Of a DNA stretch of 64,000 nucleotides, positions 47,575 through 55,628 are shown piece by piece. Under the pieces are notes generated by a model. It saw only the letters and a list, made by a program, of their open reading frames with translations, had not been told where the DNA came from and did no database searches. Each line of letters starts with the position of its first letter. The stretch's first letter is position 1. The position numbers were made by a program, and so were the translations under genes. This DNA comes from Paenibacillus sophorae (lineage in GTDB: Bacteria > Bacillota > Bacilli > Paenibacillales > Paenibacillaceae): assembly GCF_018966525.1 (NCBI RefSeq), contig NZ_CP076607.1, positions 744,001-808,000 on the forward strand. The letters are read 5' to 3'.

Positions 47575-48348
47575 TTACCCCCGCTTTTCCAGGCGATCCA
47601 GGTGGATCGCCATCTTCTTCATGTTCTGTACGGCTGCTGTCATCAAGGCCTGTTCCTTGACGTTGGCCAGCCCGCGCAAACGGCAATAGCGAAACCCATG
47701 GAGCTCTTTGGCGTCCGCGAAGCTTCGCTCAATCGTTTCTTTTCGTTTGCGGTACAGCTGTTTGCCGTCCCGGCTCAGCCGGTTGTTCCGTACCCACTCC
47801 TTGCTGTCCTCCCAAACATGTCGGGTCACCACCTTGCGGTGGTTTCGGGAATGCGTACACTTTTCGAGCAGCGGACAGGCCTTGCAGTGCTCCGGATCAG
47901 AAGCATACTGCCGGTATCCTTTCCGGTCCGTTGTACGGTAGACCAGTTCGTGACTCGCCGGGCAGACGTACAGATTGCGCTCTGCGTTAAACGTAAACTT
48001 CCATTTCGGAAACAGTCCTTGCTTGGGATGAAATCTCCGGTGAGCAATCACCGCAAAGATTTTTCGACTTTTCAGACCTCTACAAATCGGTGTCGTCAAA
48101 TAACCCGAATCCAGCGCTACAGCCTCGACTTTAAAACCAAACCGTTCTCTTTGCCGGTCCAAACGCGACAAATAAGGAACCGAATCATGGACATTTCCCG
48201 GCGTGACATGCACATCCGTAATCATATTGAATTTCATATCCACCGTGCGGTGGTCCAAGTAAAAGAAGCCTTCCGGTTTGCCGTCCCGAATCATATACCC
48301 GCTGTCTGGGTCAGTCTTGCTCACTTTAATTTCCTTTTCCTCGGTCAC
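47575..48348 (-). CDS. IS1182-like transposase, C-terminal part (orfB)
   Basis: 257-residue frame with the second catalytic Asp (VEAVALDSGY), a four-Cys region (CPASHEL...CKACPLLEKC) and the catalytic Glu in RKETIERSFADAKELHGFRY. It has no first Asp, so it cannot act alone. The GTG at 48348 may be an internal start, but the frame is open upstream to the slippery run in orfA. Translation as an orfA-orfB fusion by -1 frameshifting is inferred. Confidence 0.85.
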   Translation of the reverse strand: MTEEKEIKVSKTDPDSGYMIRDGKPEGFFYLDHRTVDMKFNMITDVHVTPGNVHDSVPYLSRLDRQRERFGFKVEAVALDSGYLTTPICRGLKSRKIFAVIAHRRFHPKQGLFPKWKFTFNAERNLYVCPASHELVYRTTDRKGYRQYASDPEHCKACPLLEKCTHSRNHRKVVTRHVWEDSKEWVRNNRLSRDGKQLYRKRKETIERSFADAKELHGFRYCRLRGLANVKEQALMTAAVQNMKKMAIHLDRLEKRG

Positions 48349-48362
48349 TTCCTCTCTCGGTT

Positions 48363-48947
48363 TTAGCGCTTTTTTCCGTTTTCCTTCCGGTCTTCCGCCA
48401 CGGCGGCATTGAGTTCACCGATATAATCTTTCGTGTTTTGCAGTACTTGCTGCTTAGTGTACTGGTGTTTATTCGCGTTCGCCTTGATGTGAGTCGAGTC
48501 GGTAATTAGGACGCGGCCGCCCACCATCCGGTGCGAGATGGCCTGCAAAACAATCTCATCAAAAATATCCTGAAAAATGCTCGTATCCTTAAACCGGGTT
48601 CGCCGGTTCCAACTAATGGTCGTGTGGTCCGGCACTTTGTCGGTCAGTCCGAGTCCCAAAAACCAACGGTACGCCAGATTAGTCTGAATCTCCCGTTCCA
48701 ATTGACGTTCGGAACGAATGCCGTAGAAATAACCGAGAAAAATCATCTTGAACAGTACTACCGGATCAATCGCCGGCCGCCCGTTATCCGCGCAGTACAG
48801 AGGACGGACCTTTTCATCAATAAAAGAGAAATCGATATGTTGATCCACTTTGCGGAGCAGATGATCCTGAGGCACCAAATCTTCGATAGAAACGAATTCG
48901 TAAGATTGTTGTTTTTCCCGGTTAGATCGCAGCATAAAGAACACCAT
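48363..48947 (-). CDS. IS1182-like transposase, N-terminal part (orfA)
   Basis: 194-residue frame with the DUF772-type N-terminus (QDHLLRKVDQHIDFSFIDE, GRPAIDPVVLFKMIFLGY) and the first catalytic Asp in LITDSTHIKANANK. It ends ENGKKR-stop, where full-length relatives continue without a break into the region now in orfB. The last codons contain the heptamer A AAA AAG. ATG 48947 has a weak SD; ATG 48935 is possible. Confidence 0.85.
   Translation of the reverse strand: MVFFMLRSNREKQQSYEFVSIEDLVPQDHLLRKVDQHIDFSFIDEKVRPLYCADNGRPAIDPVVLFKMIFLGYFYGIRSERQLEREIQTNLAYRWFLGLGLTDKVPDHTTISWNRRTRFKDTSIFQDIFDEIVLQAISHRMVGGRVLITDSTHIKANANKHQYTKQQVLQNTKDYIGELNAAVAEDRKENGKKR
48369..48375 (-). other. Slippery heptamer A AAA AAG (predicted -1 frameshift site)
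   Basis: In orfA phase the codons are GGA AAA AAG CGC TAA. A -1 slip gives AAA AAA, then GCG CTA AAA CCG, which runs directly into orfB. Confidence 0.65.
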
Positions 48948-49049
48948 CCGTTCTAAAATATGTGTTACCTATATTATACAACATTAACGCGGTGTCGTGT
49001 GAAATTATCAGAACTTAAAAATAGCTGTCGAGACTTTCTCGACAGCCTG

Positions 49050-49067
49050 AGACGCCGTCAGGCGTTT
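49050..49067 (+). repeat. Right 18-bp target duplication of the IS
   Basis: Identical to 47472-47489 and directly abutting the right terminal repeat. Confidence 0.85.
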
Positions 49068-49315
49068 CTTCTTATGTCTGCCTATACCCGCCGTCCGGCT
49101 GGACAAGTTCCTCGGAGCTGCCGGTAATTACCCGAGAAATCTCTGCCAAACGGCCGACATCGTTCTATAAGGAGCTGGGTCCGCCGTATGCGCCGAATTG
49201 ACTTGCATTTTGTTCCCAAATAGGTTTTACTTAGGTTTGTCAATGGATATTAATGATATAACGCCCGAATGAAGCCATAGCGTGAACAATGCGTGAGAGG
49301 AAGTGTCCCTGAGAA
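49068..49315 (+). other. rpoE upstream region next to IS
   Basis: 248 bp without a clear gene. If the IS and one target copy are removed, a frame of about 70 codons runs from the left flank through here to TGA at 49198-49200 (ending KELGPPYAPN), but it looks like no known protein. TTGACT (49198-49203) with TAGGTT 17 bp later is a weak promoter candidate for rpoE. Confidence 0.3.
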
Positions 49316-49879
49316 GTGAGTACGCCACTTAATTTGAAGCTCGATCCTGAAAAAATCAAAGAAATGCCGATGGTAGACTTGGCTTTTCTAATTCTGAAGG
49401 CGGCCAATACGCCGTTCTATTACCGTGATCTGATGGCTGAGGTGGCCAAGCTGCGCGGAATGTCCGATGAACAAATCAACGATACAATCGCCCAGTTATA
49501 TACCGAAATTAACATCGACGGACGTTTTGCCTGTGTCGGAACGAATCTGTGGGGCCTGAAACGCTGGTATCCGCTGGAACGCTCCGACGATCCGATCGGC
49601 AATTCCAAACGTCCGCGCATCATTAATGATGAAGACGACGATATAGACGATGACGATTTTACCGAGGAAGAAGATGCTTACTCGGGCGACGAAGAAGACT
49701 TCGACGTGATCGACGAGGACCGCGACGATTTGTACTCTGATGATGACAGCGAAGAGGAAGTTGATGAAGAGGTCGTCATGGATGATGAAGATCTGGACGA
49801 AGAGGATTTGGACGACGAGGAGTCCGAGGAAGAGACCGAAGAAGAAGGCTCGGATGAGGAAGACGACGACAAATTTTAA
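49316..49879 (+). CDS. rpoE: RNA polymerase delta subunit
   Basis: Gram-positive-specific subunit that speeds RNA polymerase recycling and tunes sensitivity to initiating NTP. GTG start at 49316, 187 residues. The N-terminal winged-helix HARE-HTH domain is about 1-90 (MVDLAFLILKAANTPFYYRDL, FACVGTNLWGLKRWYP). The rest is an extremely acidic disordered tail of Asp/Glu runs, as in B. subtilis delta. It is followed by pyrG, the usual neighbour. Confidence 0.97.
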   Translation: MSTPLNLKLDPEKIKEMPMVDLAFLILKAANTPFYYRDLMAEVAKLRGMSDEQINDTIAQLYTEINIDGRFACVGTNLWGLKRWYPLERSDDPIGNSKRPRIINDEDDDIDDDDFTEEEDAYSGDEEDFDVIDEDRDDLYSDDDSEEEVDEEVVMDDEDLDEEDLDDEESEEETEEEGSDEEDDDKF

Positions 49880-49904
49880 GAAACCTCCATCTAATAATTC
49901 GTTC

Positions 49905-49934
49905 TTGACATCAATAAAGCCGACAGAGTAAACT
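49905..49934 (+). promoter_or_regulatory. pyrG promoter
   Basis: TTGACA (49905-49910), 18-bp spacer, TAAACT (49929-49934). The +1 is predicted at the first G of GGGC (49942-49945). Confidence 0.8.
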
Positions 49935-49941
49935 ATTTGAT

Positions 49942-50020
49942 GGGCTTATGGTGAAAGGTAATTCTATATTTCAAAAATAAAAAGTGCCCCGGCTCTACGG
50001 GTGTCACTTTTTTGTTTTTT
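49942..50020 (+). promoter_or_regulatory. pyrG attenuator leader (CTP-sensing by G reiteration)
   Basis: The transcript should begin GGGCTT. A terminator follows: AAAAAGTG-CCCC ... GGG-TGTCACTTTTTT then GTTTTTT (about 49978-50020), with a C-rich 5' arm (GTGCCCCGGCTC). This matches the B. subtilis pyrG mechanism: at low CTP, polymerase stalls before C4, adds extra G residues, and the poly-G end pairs with the C-rich arm to block termination. Confidence 0.75.
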
Positions 50021-50197
50021 AGATGGCATTTTGATGCCGGATAAACGCCGTTTTTCAGCTATTCGAATTACGGTGGGAGCTTTCTAGGGCAGGACTCAGC
50101 GGCTTTTGAATTTATTCGTTTTGACGATCTGAAAACGGGTTACGATAACATCATACGTCGCCTGAATCACACGGATTTTATTTAGGAGGGTTATGCA

Positions 50198-51805
50198 GTG
50201 ACAAAGTATATTTTTGTAACGGGTGGCGTGGTGTCCTCCCTGGGTAAGGGAATCACGGCCGCTTCTCTGGGCAGGCTGCTCAAAAACAGGGGACTCAAGG
50301 TGACGATTCAAAAATTCGATCCGTACATTAATGTGGACCCGGGAACGATGAGTCCGTATCAGCACGGTGAAGTATTCGTTACGGATGACGGAGCGGAGAC
50401 TGACCTCGACCTTGGACACTACGAGCGGTTCATCGACATCAACCTGTCCAAGAACAGCAACGTGACGACAGGCAAAGTCTACTCCTCGGTGATCAGCAAA
50501 GAAAGACGCGGCGAGTACTTGGGCGGCACCGTTCAGGTCATCCCCCACATTACGAACGAAATCAAGGAGCGCGTATTCCGCGCCGGCCGTGAGACCGGTT
50601 CGGACGTTGTCATCACGGAGATCGGCGGCACCGTCGGCGACATTGAAAGCTTGCCATTCCTGGAGGCTATCCGTCAGATCAAGAGCGATATCGGCCGTGA
50701 AAATGTAATGTATATCCACGTAACCCTCATCCCTTATATTAAGGCTGCGGGTGAAGTGAAGACAAAGCCGACCCAGCACAGCGTCAAGGAACTGCGCAGC
50801 ATCGGGATCCAGCCGAATGTGATTGTCTGCCGTACGGAATATGAGCTTTCCGCGGACATGAAGGCCAAGATTGCGCTGTTCTGCGATATCGACGCCAATG
50901 CGGTTGTGGAATGCCGCGATGCTTCGACGCTGTATGAGGTTCCGCTTAATCTGCGCGACGAAGGACTTGACGAGATTGTCGTCAACCATCTGAAGCTGAC
51001 TACGCCAGCGCCCGATATGCGCGAATGGGAAGCCATGCTTGCGCGCATCAACAAGCTGGAGCGCAATGTGGAGATTGCGATTGTCGGCAAATACGTGGCG
51101 CTGCATGACGCTTACCTCAGCGTAGTGGAGTCGCTCTCCCATGCGGGATTTGACGCCAATTCCGAAGTCAGCATCCGCTGGGTGAACGCTGAGGAACTAA
51201 CGGACGAGAATGTGGCCGAAATGCTGCGCGGCGTTGGCGGAATCCTGGTTCCGGGCGGCTTTGGCGACCGGGGCATCGAAGGCAAAATTTCCGCGATTCG
51301 CTATGCCCGCGAGCAGGGTGTTCCGTTCTTCGGCATCTGTCTGGGAATGCAGGTATCCGTTATTGAATATGGCCGTTCCATCCTGGGACTTACGGGAGCC
51401 AACAGCTCGGAGATCGATCAGGCAACACCGCATCCGGTCATCGACCTGCTGCCGGAGCAGAAGGATATCGAGGATCTTGGAGGCACAATGCGCCTGGGTC
51501 TTTATCCCTGCAAGCTTCAGCCGAATTCCCTGGCTATGTCCTGCTACGGGGAAGAGCTGGTATATGAACGTCACCGTCATCGGTACGAGTTCAACAATTC
51601 TTACCGCGATCAAATCGAAAAAGCCGGCCTGCTGATTTCCGGGACTTCCCCGGACGGACGTCTGGTCGAAATCGTGGAGCTCCCGGGGCATCCGTGGTTC
51701 CTGGCGGTACAGTTCCATCCGGAGTTCACCTCCCGTCCGAACCGTCCGCAGCCGCTGTTCCGTGAATTTGTCAAAGCCTCGCTTACCCATGCGGAGCAAT
51801 TATAA
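50198..51805 (+). CDS. pyrG: CTP synthase
   Basis: Aminates UTP to CTP with glutamine and ATP. GTG 50198 is 7 nt after TAGGAGGG; 535 residues. The synthase domain begins TKYIFVTGGVVSSLGKGI (P-loop-like) with CTP/UTP site residues in DPYINVDPGTMSP. The C-terminal glutaminase has Cys381 (FGICLGMQ) and QFHPEFTSRP. It has a long attenuated leader and its own terminator. Confidence 0.97.
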   Translation: MTKYIFVTGGVVSSLGKGITAASLGRLLKNRGLKVTIQKFDPYINVDPGTMSPYQHGEVFVTDDGAETDLDLGHYERFIDINLSKNSNVTTGKVYSSVISKERRGEYLGGTVQVIPHITNEIKERVFRAGRETGSDVVITEIGGTVGDIESLPFLEAIRQIKSDIGRENVMYIHVTLIPYIKAAGEVKTKPTQHSVKELRSIGIQPNVIVCRTEYELSADMKAKIALFCDIDANAVVECRDASTLYEVPLNLRDEGLDEIVVNHLKLTTPAPDMREWEAMLARINKLERNVEIAIVGKYVALHDAYLSVVESLSHAGFDANSEVSIRWVNAEELTDENVAEMLRGVGGILVPGGFGDRGIEGKISAIRYAREQGVPFFGICLGMQVSVIEYGRSILGLTGANSSEIDQATPHPVIDLLPEQKDIEDLGGTMRLGLYPCKLQPNSLAMSCYGEELVYERHRHRYEFNNSYRDQIEKAGLLISGTSPDGRLVEIVELPGHPWFLAVQFHPEFTSRPNRPQPLFREFVKASLTHAEQL

Positions 51806-51847
51806 GAAGCAGTCTAAACTCTCATTATCCGGACCTCCGGAGCATAG

Positions 51848-51876
51848 AAGAGCTTCCCTTGCGGGAGGCTCTTTTA
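51848..51876 (+). terminator. Terminator of pyrG
   Basis: AGAGCTTCCC, loop TTGC, GGGAGGCTCTTTT. Confidence 0.85.
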
Positions 51877-52036
51877 TGTTTATGGAGTATTCGGGGGGCC
51901 TCCGAAAAGTACCCGAGTGTACTTAAGTCATGCTTCTGATGTCAGGGACACGCTTCGTAGGGCTGCTCTTGGCTTAGGCTCGGCAACCTTCATTTGTACT
52001 GTTTTAGGCCGTATAATTACGCATTTTTACCAGTTA

Positions 52037-52065
52037 GCAGGATTTTGGCGGTCAAGCACGAATTA
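52037..52065 (+). promoter_or_regulatory. Sigma-H-like promoter of spo0F
   Basis: GCAGGATTT (52037-52045, matching RnAGGAWWW), 11-bp spacer, CACGAATTA (52057-52065, matching nnnGAATWW). The 51877-52144 gap otherwise shows no gene. B. subtilis spo0F is also read by sigma-H. Confidence 0.6.
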
Positions 52066-52144
52066 TAGTTCTTCGTAACGGATTTATGAGAAGGACCGTC
52101 GGAGCGGTGTGGTGAATCTGCGTTATACTCAGGGAGGGTTACGA

Positions 52145-52531
52145 ATGGAGAAAAAGAAAGTATTAATTGTCGATGACCAAAATGGGATTCGAATCCTGCT
52201 TATGGAGGTTTTTAATAGCGAAGGATACACGACTTTACAGGCAGCTAACGGAAAAGCAGCTTTAGACATCGTACGCAGCGACTGCCCCGACCTGGTTCTG
52301 CTCGACATGAAAATCCCGGGAATGGACGGACTGGAAATTCTGAAACATATCAAAGAGATCAATTCGGGGGTTAAAGTAATTATGATGACCGCATACGGCG
52401 AACTGGATATGATCAAGGAAGCGACGAAGCTGGGAGCGCTTATGCATTTCACGAAACCGTTCGATATTGATGAAATGAGGGTAGCGGTTAATCTGCATTT
52501 AAGTACTGGATCTATCGACCAGTGCAGCTAA
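52145..52531 (+). CDS. spo0F: Sporulation phosphorelay response regulator Spo0F
   Basis: Single-domain receiver that passes phosphate from sporulation kinases to Spo0B. ATG 52145 is 7 nt after GGGAGG; 128 residues. Asp54 in LVLLDMKIPG is the phosphorylation site at the same number as in B. subtilis. Asp10/Asp11 (IVDDQNG), the Thr in MMTAYGE and Lys of FTKPFDI complete the active site. There is no output domain. Its position between pyrG and fba is the standard Bacillus order, which separates it from CheY-like paralogues. Confidence 0.95.
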   Translation: MEKKKVLIVDDQNGIRILLMEVFNSEGYTTLQAANGKAALDIVRSDCPDLVLLDMKIPGMDGLEILKHIKEINSGVKVIMMTAYGELDMIKEATKLGALMHFTKPFDIDEMRVAVNLHLSTGSIDQCS

Positions 52532-52535
52532 AGTG

Positions 52536-52565
52536 GGGACTCTGCGGTGAGCGGAGTCCCTTTTT
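52536..52565 (+). terminator. Terminator of spo0F
   Basis: GGGACTC (52536-52542) pairs with GAGTCCC (52554-52560), then TTTTT. Confidence 0.85.
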
Positions 52566-52739
52566 AGGGGGGTATCGTTTACTCCAGATTGAGCGACGGG
52601 AAGTACGATGGGATGTATGCCGGAGGTTAGCAAAGGGGAATAAAAAAGAAGACGAAGTCGTAATATTAAGGGGGGTGGATGAATTTCGTCCCACCGGGAC
52701 ATTTTTTTGTCTACCCTATTTAGTATTTGAGACAGGTTG

Positions 52740-52748
52740 TGCTATAAT
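52740..52748 (+). promoter_or_regulatory. Extended -10 promoter of fba
   Basis: TGCTATAAT (TGn plus consensus -10) with no good -35 at 17 bp. Transcription start would be near 52755, 57 nt before fba. Confidence 0.6.
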
Positions 52749-52811
52749 AGGCCTGTATGTGATGTCGGCTTCATTTTAAATAGCTAGAAACTATCTTTAG
52801 GAGGATGAATT

Positions 52812-53666
52812 ATGCCATTGGTATCGATGACAGACATGTTGAACAAAGCTCTTGTAGGAAAATATGCAGTTGGTCAGTACAACATCAACAACCTGGAGTG
52901 GACCCAAGCGATTCTGGGTGCCGCTGAAGAAGAGAAATCCCCGGTTATTCTTGGCGTATCCGAAGGCGCAGCTCGTCATATGGGCGGATTCAACACTGTG
53001 GTGAAAATGGTAGAGGGTCTGATTCAAGATATGAAAATTACCGTACCGGTAGCTATTCACCTCGACCATGGTTCGAGTTTCGACAAGTGTAAAGAAGCCA
53101 TCGACGCCGGATTTACTTCCGTCATGATCGACGGCTCGCACCATCCGATCGAAGAGAACATCGAGATGACCAAGAAAGTCGTTAACTACGCTCATTCCAA
53201 AGGCGTTTCCGTAGAAGCCGAGGTTGGTACGGTTGGCGGACAGGAAGACGACGTTATTGGCGGCATTATGTACGCCAAACTGGATGAATGCGTAGCTATC
53301 GTAAAAGAAACCGGCGTCGATGCCCTGGCTCCTGCGCTTGGTTCCGTACATGGACCTTACCTCGGCGAGCCTAACCTTGGATTTAAGGAAATGGAAGAAG
53401 TCCGCGACGCGGTTAAAATTCCGCTTGTTCTTCATGGCGGTACAGGCATCCCGAAACATGACATTGACAAAGCAATCTCCCTGGGAACTTCCAAAATCAA
53501 CGTGAACACCGAGAACCAAATCGCATTCGCCAAGGTTGTCCGCGAAGTGCTGGCAGCCAAACCGGACGCTTATGACCCTCGTACATTCATCGCACCAGGC
53601 CGCGAAGCCATCAAACAAACGGTAATCGGCAAAATCCGCGAATTCGGTTCCAACAACAAAGCGTAA
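52812..53666 (+). CDS. fba: Fructose-bisphosphate aldolase, class II
   Basis: Zinc-dependent glycolytic and gluconeogenic aldolase of 284 residues, TIM barrel. Zinc and catalytic segments: HLDHGSSFDKC (Asp and His), EAEVGTVGGQED, LGSVHGPY and LHGGTGIPKHDI, then SKINVNTENQ for the phosphate site. SD AGGAGG near ATG 52812. Highly expressed-type codons and an isolated strong promoter fit a glycolytic gene. Confidence 0.97.
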   Translation: MPLVSMTDMLNKALVGKYAVGQYNINNLEWTQAILGAAEEEKSPVILGVSEGAARHMGGFNTVVKMVEGLIQDMKITVPVAIHLDHGSSFDKCKEAIDAGFTSVMIDGSHHPIEENIEMTKKVVNYAHSKGVSVEAEVGTVGGQEDDVIGGIMYAKLDECVAIVKETGVDALAPALGSVHGPYLGEPNLGFKEMEEVRDAVKIPLVLHGGTGIPKHDIDKAISLGTSKINVNTENQIAFAKVVREVLAAKPDAYDPRTFIAPGREAIKQTVIGKIREFGSNNKA

Positions 53667-53927
53667 ATCGTGTATAATAGGCAAGTCCGCTTGATTCGGT
53701 TATAATGAACTGAATAGCGTCATATGGAGAGTACACCGCTTAGCCGGTGTCTTTCCGTTTAAATACAGAAAATTAATGCCTTATACCCTTTCGGTTTTAA
53801 TCCGGTATGGCGGGCAGCGGGGCCGTGTTGCAGGCGGCTCCGCGTGCCTTCCTGTCATTTATTCAACATGCCGCAGTTCGTATTGCCAACAGCAACTGCA
53901 ATACATCTAGGGGGAACCAGATATTCG
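53667..53927 (+). other. murA upstream region
   Basis: 261 bp without a gene. Two TATAAT elements (53673-53678 and 53700-53705) could be -10 boxes of murA, but matching -35 boxes are poor. A small hairpin ACACCG/CGGTGT (53733-53750) follows. Confidence 0.4.
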
Positions 53928-55181
53928 ATGGAAAAATTAATGATTGGCGGTGGGCGTCCGCTGCAAGGCATGGTGACGATCAGCGGTGCAAAGAACAGCG
54001 CGATTGCGCTCATTCCTGCGGCGATTTTGGCTGAATCGGAAGTTGTTCTGGATAATTTGCCCTCCCTTAGTGATGTGGCCGTCTATTCTGAAATCTTGCA
54101 AGAGCTTGGCGCTGAAGTATCATGGTCTGGCAGCCAGATGCGAATCGATCCTTCACGGATCGTTTCAATTCCTATGCCTAATGGGCCCGTCAAGAAGCTT
54201 CGGGCGTCTTATTACATGATGGGTGCGCTCCTGGGACGCTTCAAAGAAGCCACCATCGGGCTTCCCGGAGGCTGCAATTTCGAGCCAAGACCTATCGACC
54301 AGCATATCAAAGGATTCGAGGCGCTCGGCGCGAGCGTAACCAACGAACATGGCGCCATTCATTTATATGCCAAAGAGCTGCGCGGCGCAAAGATATATCT
54401 GGATGTATCCAGCGTAGGCGCGACTATTAATATTATGCTGGCGGCTTCCCGGGCCAAAGGCTCTACCATTATCGAAAATGCGGCTAAAGAGCCTGAGATT
54501 ATAGATGTAGCGACTTTACTTAATTCCATGGGCGCTGTCATTAAGGGCGCCGGAACCGAAACCATCCGGATCGAAGGCGTTACGGAGATGCACGGCTGCC
54601 GTCACTCCATTATTCCCGACCGGATTCAGGCAGGAACCTATATGATCGCGGCTGCAGCCACGCGCGGCGATGTGCTGATAGACAATGTTATTCCCAAGCA
54701 TCTGGAGGCGCTAACGGCCAAGTTGCTTGAAATGGGCGTTGAAGTAGAGGAACTGGATGAGAGCATCCGGGTGATTGGCAAGATGGCTTACGAGCCGGCC
54801 GATGTCAAGGCGCTTATCTACCCAGGGTTTGCTACCGATTTGCAATCGCCGATGACCAGTATGCTGACGCAGGCGAAAGGCGTAAGCGTGCTTAGCGACT
54901 TCGTCTACAGCAACCGCTTCAAGCATGTTCCGGAGCTGCTGCGCATGGGGGCGAAGATACGCGTTGAAGGAAGATCAGCCATTATTGAAGGCAGCAGGCT
55001 GAATGCGGCTAAAGTTAAAGCGGCAGATCTTAGGGCCGGTGCTGCGCTGGTTATCGCCGGACTGACCGTAGAAGACGGCATAACGGAAGTGACCGGCGTC
55101 GAGTATATCGACCGCGGTTATGATAATCTCGTACCCAACCTCCGTGAACTGGGTGCTGAGGTGTGGCGGGAGCAAGAGTAA
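53928..55181 (+). CDS. murA: UDP-N-acetylglucosamine 1-carboxyvinyltransferase (MurAB/MurZ type)
   Basis: First committed step of peptidoglycan synthesis, PEP transfer to UDP-GlcNAc; fosfomycin target. ATG 53928 (MEKLMIGGGRPL) has SD AGGGGGAA; 417 residues. Cys116 in LPGGCNFEPRPIDQHI is the fosfomycin-reactive catalytic residue. ISGAKNSAIALIPA, EPEIIDVATLLNSMGA and PGFATDLQSPM are family blocks. Location between fba and rho identifies the second Bacillus paralogue (MurAB/MurZ), so another murA is expected elsewhere. Confidence 0.95.
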   Translation: MEKLMIGGGRPLQGMVTISGAKNSAIALIPAAILAESEVVLDNLPSLSDVAVYSEILQELGAEVSWSGSQMRIDPSRIVSIPMPNGPVKKLRASYYMMGALLGRFKEATIGLPGGCNFEPRPIDQHIKGFEALGASVTNEHGAIHLYAKELRGAKIYLDVSSVGATINIMLAASRAKGSTIIENAAKEPEIIDVATLLNSMGAVIKGAGTETIRIEGVTEMHGCRHSIIPDRIQAGTYMIAAAATRGDVLIDNVIPKHLEALTAKLLEMGVEVEELDESIRVIGKMAYEPADVKALIYPGFATDLQSPMTSMLTQAKGVSVLSDFVYSNRFKHVPELLRMGAKIRVEGRSAIIEGSRLNAAKVKAADLRAGAALVIAGLTVEDGITEVTGVEYIDRGYDNLVPNLRELGAEVWREQE

Positions 55182-55628
55182 TCCTCGAGAGCTTTTATAC
55201 CTGAAGCGGAGTGCATGGTGTTCCGCCAATAACCAATCATGGTTATTGGCGGCCGCCATGCCAACCCGTAAAGGAATCCCCCGATTTTTATAAATTTTTT
55301 GACTTCCTGCATATCTTCTTCCGTTTTGGGTAATGCTATCCTAATGAGGATTTTTGCCATACAACTGCAACTATTTAAGCGAAATCAAATATTGTAGCTA
55401 AACCAGCTATCATATGATGTTGTGCAACCGATTCCTCGCTTCTGAATTCAGACATATGCTAGTAGTCAGCATAATGTCCCTGCGGTTATCCACCGGCGCC
55501 CATCGCGTCCAGTTGCCGCTCATCCACCCTCTGTCACCTATTTTTTCTGAAACGCCAGGATTGCTTTGTTGTTTTTTTGAGTTATATACTTTTTTCGAAC
55601 TTATCTAAATTGAATAGGTGGTTATTAC
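55182..55628 (+). other. murA-rho intergenic region with long hairpin
   Basis: 447 bp without a convincing gene. At 55213-55261 lies a strong dyad: GCATGG outer arm, then CCGCCAATAACC / GGTTATTGGCGG with a 6-nt loop, closing with CCATGC. No T tail follows. Further down, a T-rich stretch and TTGAGTTATATACT (near 55577) may hold the rho promoter. B. subtilis rho is autoregulated in its leader, so a regulatory leader is plausible. Confidence 0.5.

Larger units (their letters stand above)
47490..49049 (-). mobile_element. IS1182-like insertion sequence, 1,560 bp, intact ends
   Basis: The ends are 15-bp inverted repeats matching at 13 positions: CAGCTTGTCGAGAAA (47490-47504) and the complement of TTTCTCGACAGCCTG (49035-49049). 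Both ends form further hairpins: GAGAAACCC/GGGTTTCTC then TTTTTG on the left, GCTGTCGAGA/TCTCGACAGC on the right. It is bounded by 18-bp direct repeats. The transposase is encoded on the minus strand as two ORFs in different frames. Size, transposase and variable long duplications fit what I recall of the IS1182 family. Confidence 0.88.

Noticed and set aside
55118..55360. 80-codon minus-strand frame between murA and rho
   Set aside because: No SD, it runs through the hairpin and the murA 3' end, and no family resemblance is seen.
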